A DNA stretch of 64,000 bases, from assembly GCA_023421075.1 (NCBI GenBank), contig JAEZUM010000044.1, positions 1 to 64,000 on the forward strand, written 5' to 3'. Source of the stretch: Bacillota bacterium. GTDB taxonomy: Bacteria; Bacillota; Clostridia; Lachnospirales; Lachnospiraceae. Shown piece after piece: positions 9,032 to 16,075 of this stretch. The notes below the pieces were generated by a model, which made no database searches, was not told the origin of the DNA, and worked only from the letters and a program-made list of their open reading frames with translations. The position numbers and the translations under genes were made by a program. The stretch's first letter is position 1. Each line of letters begins with the position of its first letter.

Positions 9032-9259
9032 TCAGTGTCTTTCATTTCCATGCTTGAAATTCCCTGTTATCTTCGCCATGATTAACTGCGCTTCCATGCG
9101 ATCTGCATTGGCTATTCTCTCCAGAAATTTAGTACTGTCTTTCTCCTTTAAGATCATAACCAGTTTTCCCTGCCAATAGAGAAAAACTTTTTTATCCTTC
9201 GACACCTTATAGGAAAAAGGCTCCTCTTCCAGTTTGCCTCGTTTATCTATTTCACCCAT
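9032..9259 (-). CDS. Small hypothetical protein, 75 residues
   Basis: A charged, soluble protein rich in Lys and Glu. I do not recognise the family. The start is well supported by AGGAGGAG about ten bases upstream. The central part (KKVFLYWQGKLVMILKEKDSTKFLERI) could form a beta-hairpin and helix. It stands alone between a palindromic repeat and a long intergenic region and has no clear partner. Confidence 0.62.
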   Translation of the reverse strand: MGEIDKRGKLEEEPFSYKVSKDKKVFLYWQGKLVMILKEKDSTKFLERIANADRMEAQLIMAKITGNFKHGNERH

Positions 9260-9721
9260 TCTTATATCTCTCCTCCTATTTAATCGATAATTTATAGTAT
9301 TCTACTACATCGGTATAAACCTCATAATCATCCACGAATCATCTGATTCGAGGACAATCTTGTCGTATATTATGATCTTGTGTCAGATAATGATATCCAT
9401 ATGCTTAATATAGCAAACTCAAAGCCTAACATAATAGTTTATTGTGTAAATAATTGTACACGATGTCTGTTTTATGTTTACTTATTGTTAAATTGTGGTA
9501 CAATGTTTGGTAAGAACTGCAAAAATTTAACCTATGAGGAACTTGTTCGGTATTCAACCGGTCACAGAATTTACTATCGCATCCATTCAACGCAAGAAGT
9601 GGAAAGCACGATTGCCATGAATAAGAACAACAGCTTAGTACACTAATCTTAACGTATTTTGCTTATGTTATGACCAATCTTATTCTACATTTAACGAAAA
9701 GTAAAGGAGTGAAGTGATTGT
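9260..9721. other. Intergenic region and presumed 5' region of pfp
   Basis: About 460 bp without a convincing gene. A possible promoter is TTTACT (9477-9482), 16 bases, TACAAT (9499-9504), which would give pfp a leader of about 210 bases. An inverted repeat GTGTA-N8-TACAC (9444-9461) lies upstream and could be an operator. A frame at 9380-9646 was rejected because it lacks a ribosome binding site. Confidence 0.4.
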
Positions 9722-10936
9722 ATGGTACTTGAGGGTAAAGTAGTTGTAGCACAGGGTGGAGGGCCCACCGCGGTAATTAATCAGTCCTTAGTAGGGGCCG
9801 TGCTGGAATCCAGAAAATTTCCACAAATAACTAAGGTGTATGGGGCAGTTAACGGAGTTTCGGGAATTATTAATGAGGACTTTCTTGATCTTACACAGGA
9901 AACGACCCATAATTTGGAGCAGGTAGCAATCACTCCTTCCTCTGCATTGTTCTCTACCAGAGACAAGCCGGACAATGCTTATTGTAAAGAAATCTTCAAG
10001 GTATTTCAAGCTCATGGTGTAAGATATTTCTTCTATATCGGAGGGAATGATTCTGCTGACACGGTTCGTATTGTTAATGAACAGGCTGAATCCTCCGGGT
10101 ATGAGTTCAGAGCAATTCATATTCCAAAGACCATTGATAATGATTTAATGATGAACGACCACACTCCCGGTTATCCTTCTGCTGCAAAATTTGTTGCACA
10201 AGCCTTTATCGGCGTAAATCTGGATAACAGAGCACTTCCCGGCGTACATATCGGTGTCGTTATGGGACGTAATGCCGGCTTTTTAACCGCCGCCTCATCG
10301 ATCGCTCAGAAGTACCCTGATGATGGTCCTCATTTGATTTATTTACCGGAGCGTCATTTCATCATTGATCATTTTATACAGGATGTAAAGAATATTTATG
10401 ATAAATACGGTCGTTGTATCGTGGCTGTATCCGAGGGAATCCAGGATGAAAATGGTGTACCGATTGTAACCAAGCTGATCAAGAGCGGAACCGATGCTCA
10501 TGGTAACTCACAGCTATCCGGTACCGGTGCCCTGGGCGATCTTCTTACCCAGGAGATTAAGAACAGACTTGGTATCAGTCGTGTTCGTTCCGATACACTC
10601 GGTTACCTGCAGCGTTCCTTCATGGGATGCTCCTCCGAGATTGACCAGCATGAGGCCAGAGAGGTCGGTGAAAAGGCAGCTCAGTTTGCCATCTGGCATA
10701 ATATCGACGGCTCCATCATAATTAACCGTACTGGTTACTATTCCGTAGATTATAAGATGACCGATCTGCATAATGTAGCCGGTAAGACAAAGCTCATGCC
10801 GGATAGCTTTATTAATGCAAAGGGTAACAATGTAACGGACGCTTTCAAATATTATCTGCAACCGTTATTGGGCAGCAACATGCCGGAAGCACATATGCTA
10901 CGTGCACCGAGAGCAGAGAAGATACTTCATAAATAA
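9722..10936 (+). CDS. pfp: Pyrophosphate-type 6-phosphofructokinase
   Basis: Phosphorylates fructose 6-phosphate in glycolysis, probably with pyrophosphate. The 404-residue protein has the PFK nucleotide/phosphate loop (AQGGGPTAVINQSL), GGNDSADT and PKTIDNDLM. In the PFK family the residue after the first acidic position is Gly in ATP enzymes and Asp in PPi enzymes, and PKTIDND rather than PGTIDND also marks PPi use. Both point to PPi here. GGNDS instead of GGDDS is a small variation. AAAGGAG lies 12 bases before the ATG. It is monocistronic, with hairpins on its 3' side. Confidence 0.9.
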   Translation: MVLEGKVVVAQGGGPTAVINQSLVGAVLESRKFPQITKVYGAVNGVSGIINEDFLDLTQETTHNLEQVAITPSSALFSTRDKPDNAYCKEIFKVFQAHGVRYFFYIGGNDSADTVRIVNEQAESSGYEFRAIHIPKTIDNDLMMNDHTPGYPSAAKFVAQAFIGVNLDNRALPGVHIGVVMGRNAGFLTAASSIAQKYPDDGPHLIYLPERHFIIDHFIQDVKNIYDKYGRCIVAVSEGIQDENGVPIVTKLIKSGTDAHGNSQLSGTGALGDLLTQEIKNRLGISRVRSDTLGYLQRSFMGCSSEIDQHEAREVGEKAAQFAIWHNIDGSIIINRTGYYSVDYKMTDLHNVAGKTKLMPDSFINAKGNNVTDAFKYYLQPLLGSNMPEAHMLRAPRAEKILHK

Positions 10937-11024
10937 TACCGAAAAGATATTTACTTTTCGGTATGAATAGAAATGGGCGATATACTTCCTTATCAGAATT
11001 ACAGGGAAGCATATCGTCCATTTT
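10936..11024 (+). terminator. Tandem hairpins after pfp
   Basis: First hairpin ATACCGAAAAG / CTTTTCGGTAT (10936-10964), perfect 11 bp. The second, longer stem pairs 10971-10989 with 11004-11024 and is followed by a T/A-rich tract. The second probably ends both pfp and the convergent nitroreductase gene. Confidence 0.7.
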
Positions 11025-11042
11025 ATTATATATTTGATAAGA

Positions 11043-11555
11043 TTAATTGATGCCGAAGGTTACAAATTCCTCCATTGCTTTACGCTTCCTCTGGGTCGGA
11101 GGTTCTACGCTTGCATAACCAAGCGTTAATAGAGTAATAACCTCCATATTCTCCGGCAGCTCCAATATCTCATGACTGCGCTTTGCATCAAAAGCACAGA
11201 TCCAGCACGTTCCCAGTCCCAGTTCAGTAGCAGCCAGCGTCATATGGTCAACAACGATCGCCACGTCAATATCACAATGATCCTTACCGTCCTTACGCCT
11301 CCAGCTCTTTGCATGATCACCGCAGATCGCGATGATTACCGGTGATTCCTTGAACCAATCACGGCCATAGACCTCGAATAGTTTCTCTCTGTCCTCTTGC
11401 TTCTCCAATACATATAGATGAACCGGTTGGAAATTCACTGCTGAGGGAGCCAATCGGCCTGCCTCAAGCACCTGTAGCAACTTCTCCTTCTCCACCTCTT
11501 TATTCAAATATCCACGTACAGAGTACCTACTCTCAACAAGTTCTAAAAACGACAT
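11043..11555 (-). CDS. Nitroreductase family flavoprotein
   Basis: FMN-dependent oxidoreductase of 170 residues. The N-terminus ESRYSVRGYLNKEV with RYSVR and the APSAVNFQP segment are the FMN-binding motifs of the family, and the GLGTCWI segment near the middle is also typical. The physiological substrate is unknown; such proteins reduce nitro compounds, quinones or flavins with NAD(P)H. It stands alone and is convergent with pfp. An AGGAGA site precedes the ATG. Confidence 0.88.
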   Translation of the reverse strand: MSFLELVESRYSVRGYLNKEVEKEKLLQVLEAGRLAPSAVNFQPVHLYVLEKQEDREKLFEVYGRDWFKESPVIIAICGDHAKSWRRKDGKDHCDIDVAIVVDHMTLAATELGLGTCWICAFDAKRSHEILELPENMEVITLLTLGYASVEPPTQRKRKAMEEFVTFGIN

Positions 11556-11655
11556 AACTCTTCTCCTTTCGCATTTGTATCAAATTATACTATATCCGAT
11601 ACATGATTAACTATGTTTTATGATTATTGAATGTCAATTCTATATATTACACATA

Positions 11656-11691
11656 AAAATTCCCTCTTCAATCCGAATGAGAGGGAATTTT
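11656..11691 (-). terminator. Terminator of the small basic protein gene
   Basis: AAAATTCCCTCT pairs with AGAGGGAATTTT; on the minus strand the stem is followed by a T-rich tract. Confidence 0.75.
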
Positions 11692-11697
11692 ACTCGA

Positions 11698-11778
11698 TTA
11701 TTTCTTCTTTGTTGAGCTTGCTGCCGGTGCTGCGCCACCCTTTTTCTTCGGGGCTTTTTTTGGATTCTTATCTCCCAT
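11698..11778 (-). CDS. 26-residue Lys/Ala-rich small protein
   Basis: A tiny gene: it begins MGDKNPKKAPKKKGG, continues with an Ala/Pro/Ser stretch and ends in KKK. It has a very strong GGAGGTGG site five to six bases before the ATG and its own terminator immediately downstream, which together make a real gene more likely than the longer overlapping frame. Very similar tiny Lys-rich proteins are annotated in other Clostridia, but no function is known to me. The composition suggests nucleic-acid or ribosome contact (inference). Confidence 0.65.
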   Translation of the reverse strand: MGDKNPKKAPKKKGGAAPAASSTKKK

Positions 11779-11938
11779 GATACCCACCTCCTTTTGTTTG
11801 ATCTATTGTCAAGTATTATAACTATTGTATCCTCAATTTGACACAAAGTCAAACAAATTTTCCTCTCAAAATTCGTCATGAATTAATCCTCATGGTGTTT
11901 TTTTGTCAGGTCTTAGGTAGGCTTTTATTGCACTGATA

Positions 11939-12424
11939 TCAAAGCTCAATATAGTATAAAATAATATCGGAGTAGGTTCCATCTCCAAGCAGAAAGCCCT
12001 TGGGTATAACTCCAAGTCTAGTAAAGCCTAATTTCTCATACAGATGAATGGCCGTTTGGTTAATACTTACCACCGCATTAAATTGCATTACTCCAAATCC
12101 GCATTCTTTCGCCTTTGCCAGACTGTGCAGGACCAGCTTCTCACCGATTTTCTTACCACGGTAACCGGAGCGTACTGCATAAGAGGCATTGGCTATATGT
12201 ACGCAACGACCGATATTATTAGGATGAAGGATATAGAGTCCGACTACCTCATCATCAAGTACTGCCACTGCGGTAAAGGTCTGCACCGAGAAGAAGCTTT
12301 CCGCTTCTTCTATTGTCAACCTCTGCGTCTGAGGGAAAGCATTTGCCTCCTCTACGATTGTATTCCATATTTCCATCATGGAGAATAAGTCCTCCCTTTG
12401 ATATTCACGTACTATAACTTCCAT
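11939..12424 (-). CDS. GNAT family N-acetyltransferase
   Basis: Acetyl-CoA-dependent acetyltransferase of 161 residues. Motif A is visible as VRSGYRGKKIGEKLVLHSL (pattern R-x-x-G-x-G/K), and the C-terminal part YEKLGFTRLGVIPKGF fits GNAT motif B. The substrate is unknown. Two starts are possible; I chose the inner ATG (12424), which has GGAG nine bases upstream, over 12439, where the G-rich site is too close. It is not clearly linked to its neighbours. Confidence 0.82.
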   Translation of the reverse strand: MEVIVREYQREDLFSMMEIWNTIVEEANAFPQTQRLTIEEAESFFSVQTFTAVAVLDDEVVGLYILHPNNIGRCVHIANASYAVRSGYRGKKIGEKLVLHSLAKAKECGFGVMQFNAVVSINQTAIHLYEKLGFTRLGVIPKGFLLGDGTYSDIILYYIEL

Positions 12425-12520
12425 ATCAACCATCTCCATTCCGTCCTTTGTATTTAACTACTCCTTACTGCACTCGGAGAATTTAGTACCATTTTACTCG
12501 TTTCTCAGTTTCTTGTATCA

Positions 12521-12808
12521 TCAACGAATATCCCGTTCTATGCCAACCATCTCGCCCTCTGTATTCTCCTCAATGAAATTAAGTACATGATCAAGAATAC
12601 TGTCCGCCTGAGCCCGGTCTCCGGCCACAGCCGCGAAGCCCAGCACAGCAAGCTGGTGAATATCCTGTTCTTCCACCTCAGCAACCGATACATTAAACTG
12701 ATTCCTTACTTTGGCACAGAGGCTCTTCACCACCATACGCTTCTCTTTCAGTGAATGTGACCAGGGTATATGAAGCGTCAGCTTCGCTGTTGCTACCATC
12801 ATTGTCAA
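12521..12808 (-). CDS. DUF503 family protein
   Basis: A 95-residue protein of the widespread DUF503 (YlxP-like) family, recognisable by LTLHIPWSHSLKEKRMVVKSL and the FNVSVAEVEEQDIHQLAVLGFAAVAGD segment. YlxP-like proteins often sit near ribosome assembly genes, but here the gene follows a YcaQ-like gene by only a few bases. The start is either TTG at 12808, seven bases after AAAGG, or the ATG at 12802. The function is not established. Confidence 0.85.
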   Translation of the reverse strand: MTMMVATAKLTLHIPWSHSLKEKRMVVKSLCAKVRNQFNVSVAEVEEQDIHQLAVLGFAAVAGDRAQADSILDHVLNFIEENTEGEMVGIERDIR

Positions 12809-12812
12809 TACA

Positions 12813-13991
12813 CTACCTTTCTGTCTCGTAGATTAACTCCTTACAATCATGAAACTTCATAAAGCGTTTAAAACACCGTTCCAGCTCACCATTAAGCTTT
12901 TTGGAAGGACGGATTCCCTTCTCGAGCCAGATATTTTTAACATGGAGCGTGTTCTTCTTGCTTAATGCAATCACCTCTACTCTGGCAATCAGACGATCTC
13001 CCATAAGTACCGGTAATACATAATAACCATACTTTCGGTCCGCTTCCGGTGTATAGATCTCCCATTTATAATCAAAGCCAAAGAGCTCCTTAATCAACTT
13101 TCGATCCCACAGAATACAATCAAGAGGTGCCAGTAATTCCGTACGGCTTTTGTAATCGGAAGTTGTAATTACCTCCTGAAGCAGCTCCAGATCCTCACTG
13201 ACGCAGTAAAAGGTATCCTTACAGCCTTCGATCGTAACCGCTTTAATCCTTCCTTCCTCGCACAGTTCATCAAAGGCATCCTTTCTCTCCTGTGCTTTTA
13301 ACTCCCAGATATTAATCCATGCATCGGAGGGTCTGTTCCATAGAAGTCCTACTGCGGATATTCTACGACGAATTCGCCACTTCAGATGATCCAACTCTCT
13401 GGGGCAAGGCTCTTCTGCCTCCAGAAGCTCCTTCGGTAGATGATCCTCCGCTAAGGCATAATACTTATTTGTACCTTTTTTATGATGTATCACCAGATCA
13501 CCACGAAAATATAGACTCTCCAATGCTACTCGGGCAAGCTTTGAGCTGCTCCAATACCAATCCACCTTCTCTGTGAAGCCAATATCCTTGGAACTGACCG
13601 GACCCTTAAGCCGGATTATTTCCTTAATCTCAGGAGCAATTCGATCAACATCTTCCCGTCCTTTGCCCCATTCCAGATAACCGCTTCGGATCCGTTTCAG
13701 ATAAGGCCAGTCCTCTCGGGGGAGGATACACAGACATTTATCAAAATAATCAATTAATTTACGATCTTCATATAACAGTTCATAAAGCATCTGTTTCCGA
13801 AAGCCTTGAATTCTTGACTGAAGCACCAGCTCTGCATTCTTGCCGCAGACATCGATGGGATCAAATTGAATACCGCCAACACTCCGGATATATTCCAGAA
13901 CTCCTTCCTTGCCCTTGAAACGATACTCACCGAGCAGACCATGCTTGCGCAGCATAAACAATCTCGCTTGTTGTTTGGTTATTGTTATCAT
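12813..13991 (-). CDS. YcaQ/AlkX-like DNA glycosylase (HTH_42 family)
   Basis: A 392-residue member of the winged-helix HTH_42 superfamily that includes bacterial DNA crosslink glycosylases. The N-terminus (ITKQQARLFMLRKHGL) and GGIQFDPIDVCGKNAELVLQSR are characteristic. The catalytic-loop triplet reads Q-F-D, the QxD form typical of AlkX/YcaQ rather than the QxQ of AlkZ. Proteins of this group can unhook interstrand crosslinks. It is four bases upstream of the DUF503 gene on the same strand, so the two are likely co-transcribed. Activity here is inferred from the motif. Confidence 0.82.
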   Translation of the reverse strand: MITITKQQARLFMLRKHGLLGEYRFKGKEGVLEYIRSVGGIQFDPIDVCGKNAELVLQSRIQGFRKQMLYELLYEDRKLIDYFDKCLCILPREDWPYLKRIRSGYLEWGKGREDVDRIAPEIKEIIRLKGPVSSKDIGFTEKVDWYWSSSKLARVALESLYFRGDLVIHHKKGTNKYYALAEDHLPKELLEAEEPCPRELDHLKWRIRRRISAVGLLWNRPSDAWINIWELKAQERKDAFDELCEEGRIKAVTIEGCKDTFYCVSEDLELLQEVITTSDYKSRTELLAPLDCILWDRKLIKELFGFDYKWEIYTPEADRKYGYYVLPVLMGDRLIARVEVIALSKKNTLHVKNIWLEKGIRPSKKLNGELERCFKRFMKFHDCKELIYETER

Positions 13992-14013
13992 CCGTTATCC
14001 CCCACTTGAATGT

Positions 14014-14751
14014 CTAGTAAGATATCTTCTCCAAATATAGTCCGGTGGCCTCTGCCAGATCACCGGTACGGTTTCTCTGCTTTGTATCAAAGATATCCGG
14101 AAGCTCCTCTTTCTTCATTCTACCCAGTCCCACCGCAATCAGAGTTCCTACCATCCACCGCACCATATTATAGAGAAATCCATCTCCACAAATCCGTATA
14201 TTGATAAAGCCATCCTCTTCCTCAAATTCAATGGAATAGATGGTTCTTATCATCGACTTTTTCTTTGATTTCGCATTGGAAAAGGCAGTGAAATCATGGG
14301 ACCCGAGCATATAGCCGCTAGCAAGCTGCATCTCTTTGATATCCAAGCGTTCCTTCACATGCATACTGAATTTTCGCATGAAGGGGTTCGAATACTCTCT
14401 GTTCCAGATCTTATACAGATAGGTTTTATTCTTCGCATGATATCTGGCATGAAATAGCCCATCCACTTCTTCCACATGATATACACTGATATCCTGAGGC
14501 AGATACCGATTCAGGTAGTCCATGATATCCTCACAGGATAACATCGTATCCGATTTGAAATTAGCAACCTGTGCCAGGGCATGAACTCCCGCATCGGTTC
14601 TGCTGCAACCGATGATCTGTGTCGGCTGCCCCACAAGCTGTGTCAGAACCAGCTCCAGCTTATCCTGAATCGTTGCTTCTCCCTGTCCAAGCCGTTGCCA
14701 GCCTTTATATCTGCTGCCATCATACTGAAGGGTTAGTTTATAATTGTACAT
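14014..14751 (-). CDS. truA: tRNA pseudouridine synthase A
   Basis: Makes pseudouridine at positions 38-40 of the tRNA anticodon arm. The 245-residue protein is full length. It has the N-terminal LTLQYDGSRYKGWQ, the catalytic Asp at residue 53 within CSRTDAGVHALAQVANF, and the conserved LYNMVRWMVGTLI near the C-terminus. A second TruA-like gene at 43348-44088 carries Glu at the catalytic position, so this copy is the likely functional housekeeping enzyme. Confidence 0.93.
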   Translation of the reverse strand: MYNYKLTLQYDGSRYKGWQRLGQGEATIQDKLELVLTQLVGQPTQIIGCSRTDAGVHALAQVANFKSDTMLSCEDIMDYLNRYLPQDISVYHVEEVDGLFHARYHAKNKTYLYKIWNREYSNPFMRKFSMHVKERLDIKEMQLASGYMLGSHDFTAFSNAKSKKKSMIRTIYSIEFEEEDGFINIRICGDGFLYNMVRWMVGTLIAVGLGRMKKEELPDIFDTKQRNRTGDLAEATGLYLEKISY

Positions 14752-14778
14752 AATAACTCCTTAAGCAATTCTTTCGTA

Positions 14779-14967
14779 TCATTTCTTCCAACGAGTATGA
14801 ATAATATAAAAGGTAAATAAAATAACCAGATAAAGAGCCACAACCACCAACAGGGTTATCATCCGCTCGGTATCCGACCCATCTGCATAAATCACAGGAC
14901 CGAGGCCGAATAAGGTCACTACTAAAAGCAGCAGAATCAAGATAACATAGATGATTTTCTTCGTCAT
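14779..14967 (-). CDS. Small two-TM membrane protein
   Basis: A 62-residue hydrophobic protein with two membrane helices (about residues 5-27 and 36-57) separated by a short polar loop (YADGSDTER) and ending in basic residues (HTRWKK). GGAGGG lies eight bases before the ATG. The gene is 28 bp upstream of truA on the same strand and may be co-transcribed. I do not recognise the family. Confidence 0.66.
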   Translation of the reverse strand: MTKKIIYVILILLLLVVTLFGLGPVIYADGSDTERMITLLVVVALYLVILFTFYIIHTRWKK

Positions 14968-15047
14968 GCAACAACCCTCCTACACTTAATTTTAACTGTA
15001 GTATGTACCCTAACGAACAAACTTATTGCAGCTTTGCTTCTTACTTC

Positions 15048-16055
15048 TTAAATGAAATTCTGATAGTCAGCCCAGTTCTCACTAAGAAGCTTCGGTGTAT
15101 CCAAGCCATAGGGGCAATGGTTCTTACAGTGATCACAGTGAATACAATCATCAATCCGTTTCATCTTCTCTTTCCAGGAATCATTTAGATAGACGGATAC
15201 AGGAGCTCTGCGAATCATAAGTGACATTCTAGCGCAGGTGGGTATATCAATCTCTGCAGGGCATGGCAAGCAGTAGCCGCACCCTCGGCAAAAATCCTTG
15301 GCAAGCTCTCTTCGATCCTGATCAATTACCTCCTGCAGCGTCTGCTCCAGCACCGGAGGTTGCATGGTATAGCTTATGAATTCATCCAGCTCGCTCTCCT
15401 TCTGGATACCCCAGATCGGAAGCACATGATCAAATTGATCAAGGTAAGCATAGGCTGCTGCGGAATTAGTAATTAGACCACCGGACAAAGCCTTCATCGC
15501 AATAAAGCCGATGTTCTTCTCTCTACACAGCTCTACCAGCTTAAGTTCCTTCTCCGTTGCCAGATAACTGAAGGGGAACTGTATCGTCTCATAAAGTCCG
15601 GACTCTGCAGCCTCTATTGCAATCGGCAGACGATGATTCGTAATACCGATGTGCCGGATCATTCCCTTTTCCTTTGCTTCCAGCATCGCCTCGTATAAGC
15701 CTGTTCCATCCCCGGGCTTCGGACAAAAGCTTGGATTATGAAACTGATAGATATCAAGATATTCCGTATTCAGATTCGTCAAGGTAGTGTGAAGCTGCTG
15801 CCAGAATTCCTCGACCTTCGTTGTCATCGTCTTAGAAGCAATATAGATACTGCTTCGATACTCACCAAGAGCAATCCCGAGCTTCTCCTCACTGTCCGTA
15901 TAGAATCTTGCTGTATCATAGAAATTGATTCCATGATCATATGCCTTTTTCAGTATAGCTGTAGCCTCCTCCTTACCAACCCTTTGGATTGGTAAGGCAC
16001 CGAAACCGTTTTTATTTACTCTTATTTTCGTTGATCCTAGTGTAATCTGCTTCAT
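15048..16055 (-). CDS. Aldo/keto reductase with C-terminal ferredoxin domain
   Basis: An oxidoreductase of 335 residues: an AKR barrel in the first 270 residues (GFGALPIQRV, DTARFYTDSEEKLG with the catalytic Asp and Tyr, SKTMTT with the Lys) and a C-terminal cysteine-rich part. The latter has CRGCGYCLPC at about 255 and CIHCDHCKNHCPYG at about 305, which can hold Fe-S clusters. Such fusions are common in anaerobes and are thought to use ferredoxin-linked electrons. It lies 20 bp downstream of the DUF3160 lipoprotein gene. The substrate is unknown. Confidence 0.88.
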   Translation of the reverse strand: MKQITLGSTKIRVNKNGFGALPIQRVGKEEATAILKKAYDHGINFYDTARFYTDSEEKLGIALGEYRSSIYIASKTMTTKVEEFWQQLHTTLTNLNTEYLDIYQFHNPSFCPKPGDGTGLYEAMLEAKEKGMIRHIGITNHRLPIAIEAAESGLYETIQFPFSYLATEKELKLVELCREKNIGFIAMKALSGGLITNSAAAYAYLDQFDHVLPIWGIQKESELDEFISYTMQPPVLEQTLQEVIDQDRRELAKDFCRGCGYCLPCPAEIDIPTCARMSLMIRRAPVSVYLNDSWKEKMKRIDDCIHCDHCKNHCPYGLDTPKLLSENWADYQNFI

Positions 16056-16075
16056 TTTATCCTCCGTGCAACTTC

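Noticed and set aside
9380..9646. 88-codon frame upstream of pfp, with an inner ATG at 9503
   Set aside because: No ribosome binding site at either start; the inner ATG overlaps the candidate -10 box, and composition is like intergenic sequence.
11640..11879. 79-codon minus-strand frame over the small basic gene
   Set aside because: It covers the terminator and the ribosome site of the 26-codon gene and has no start signal of its own.
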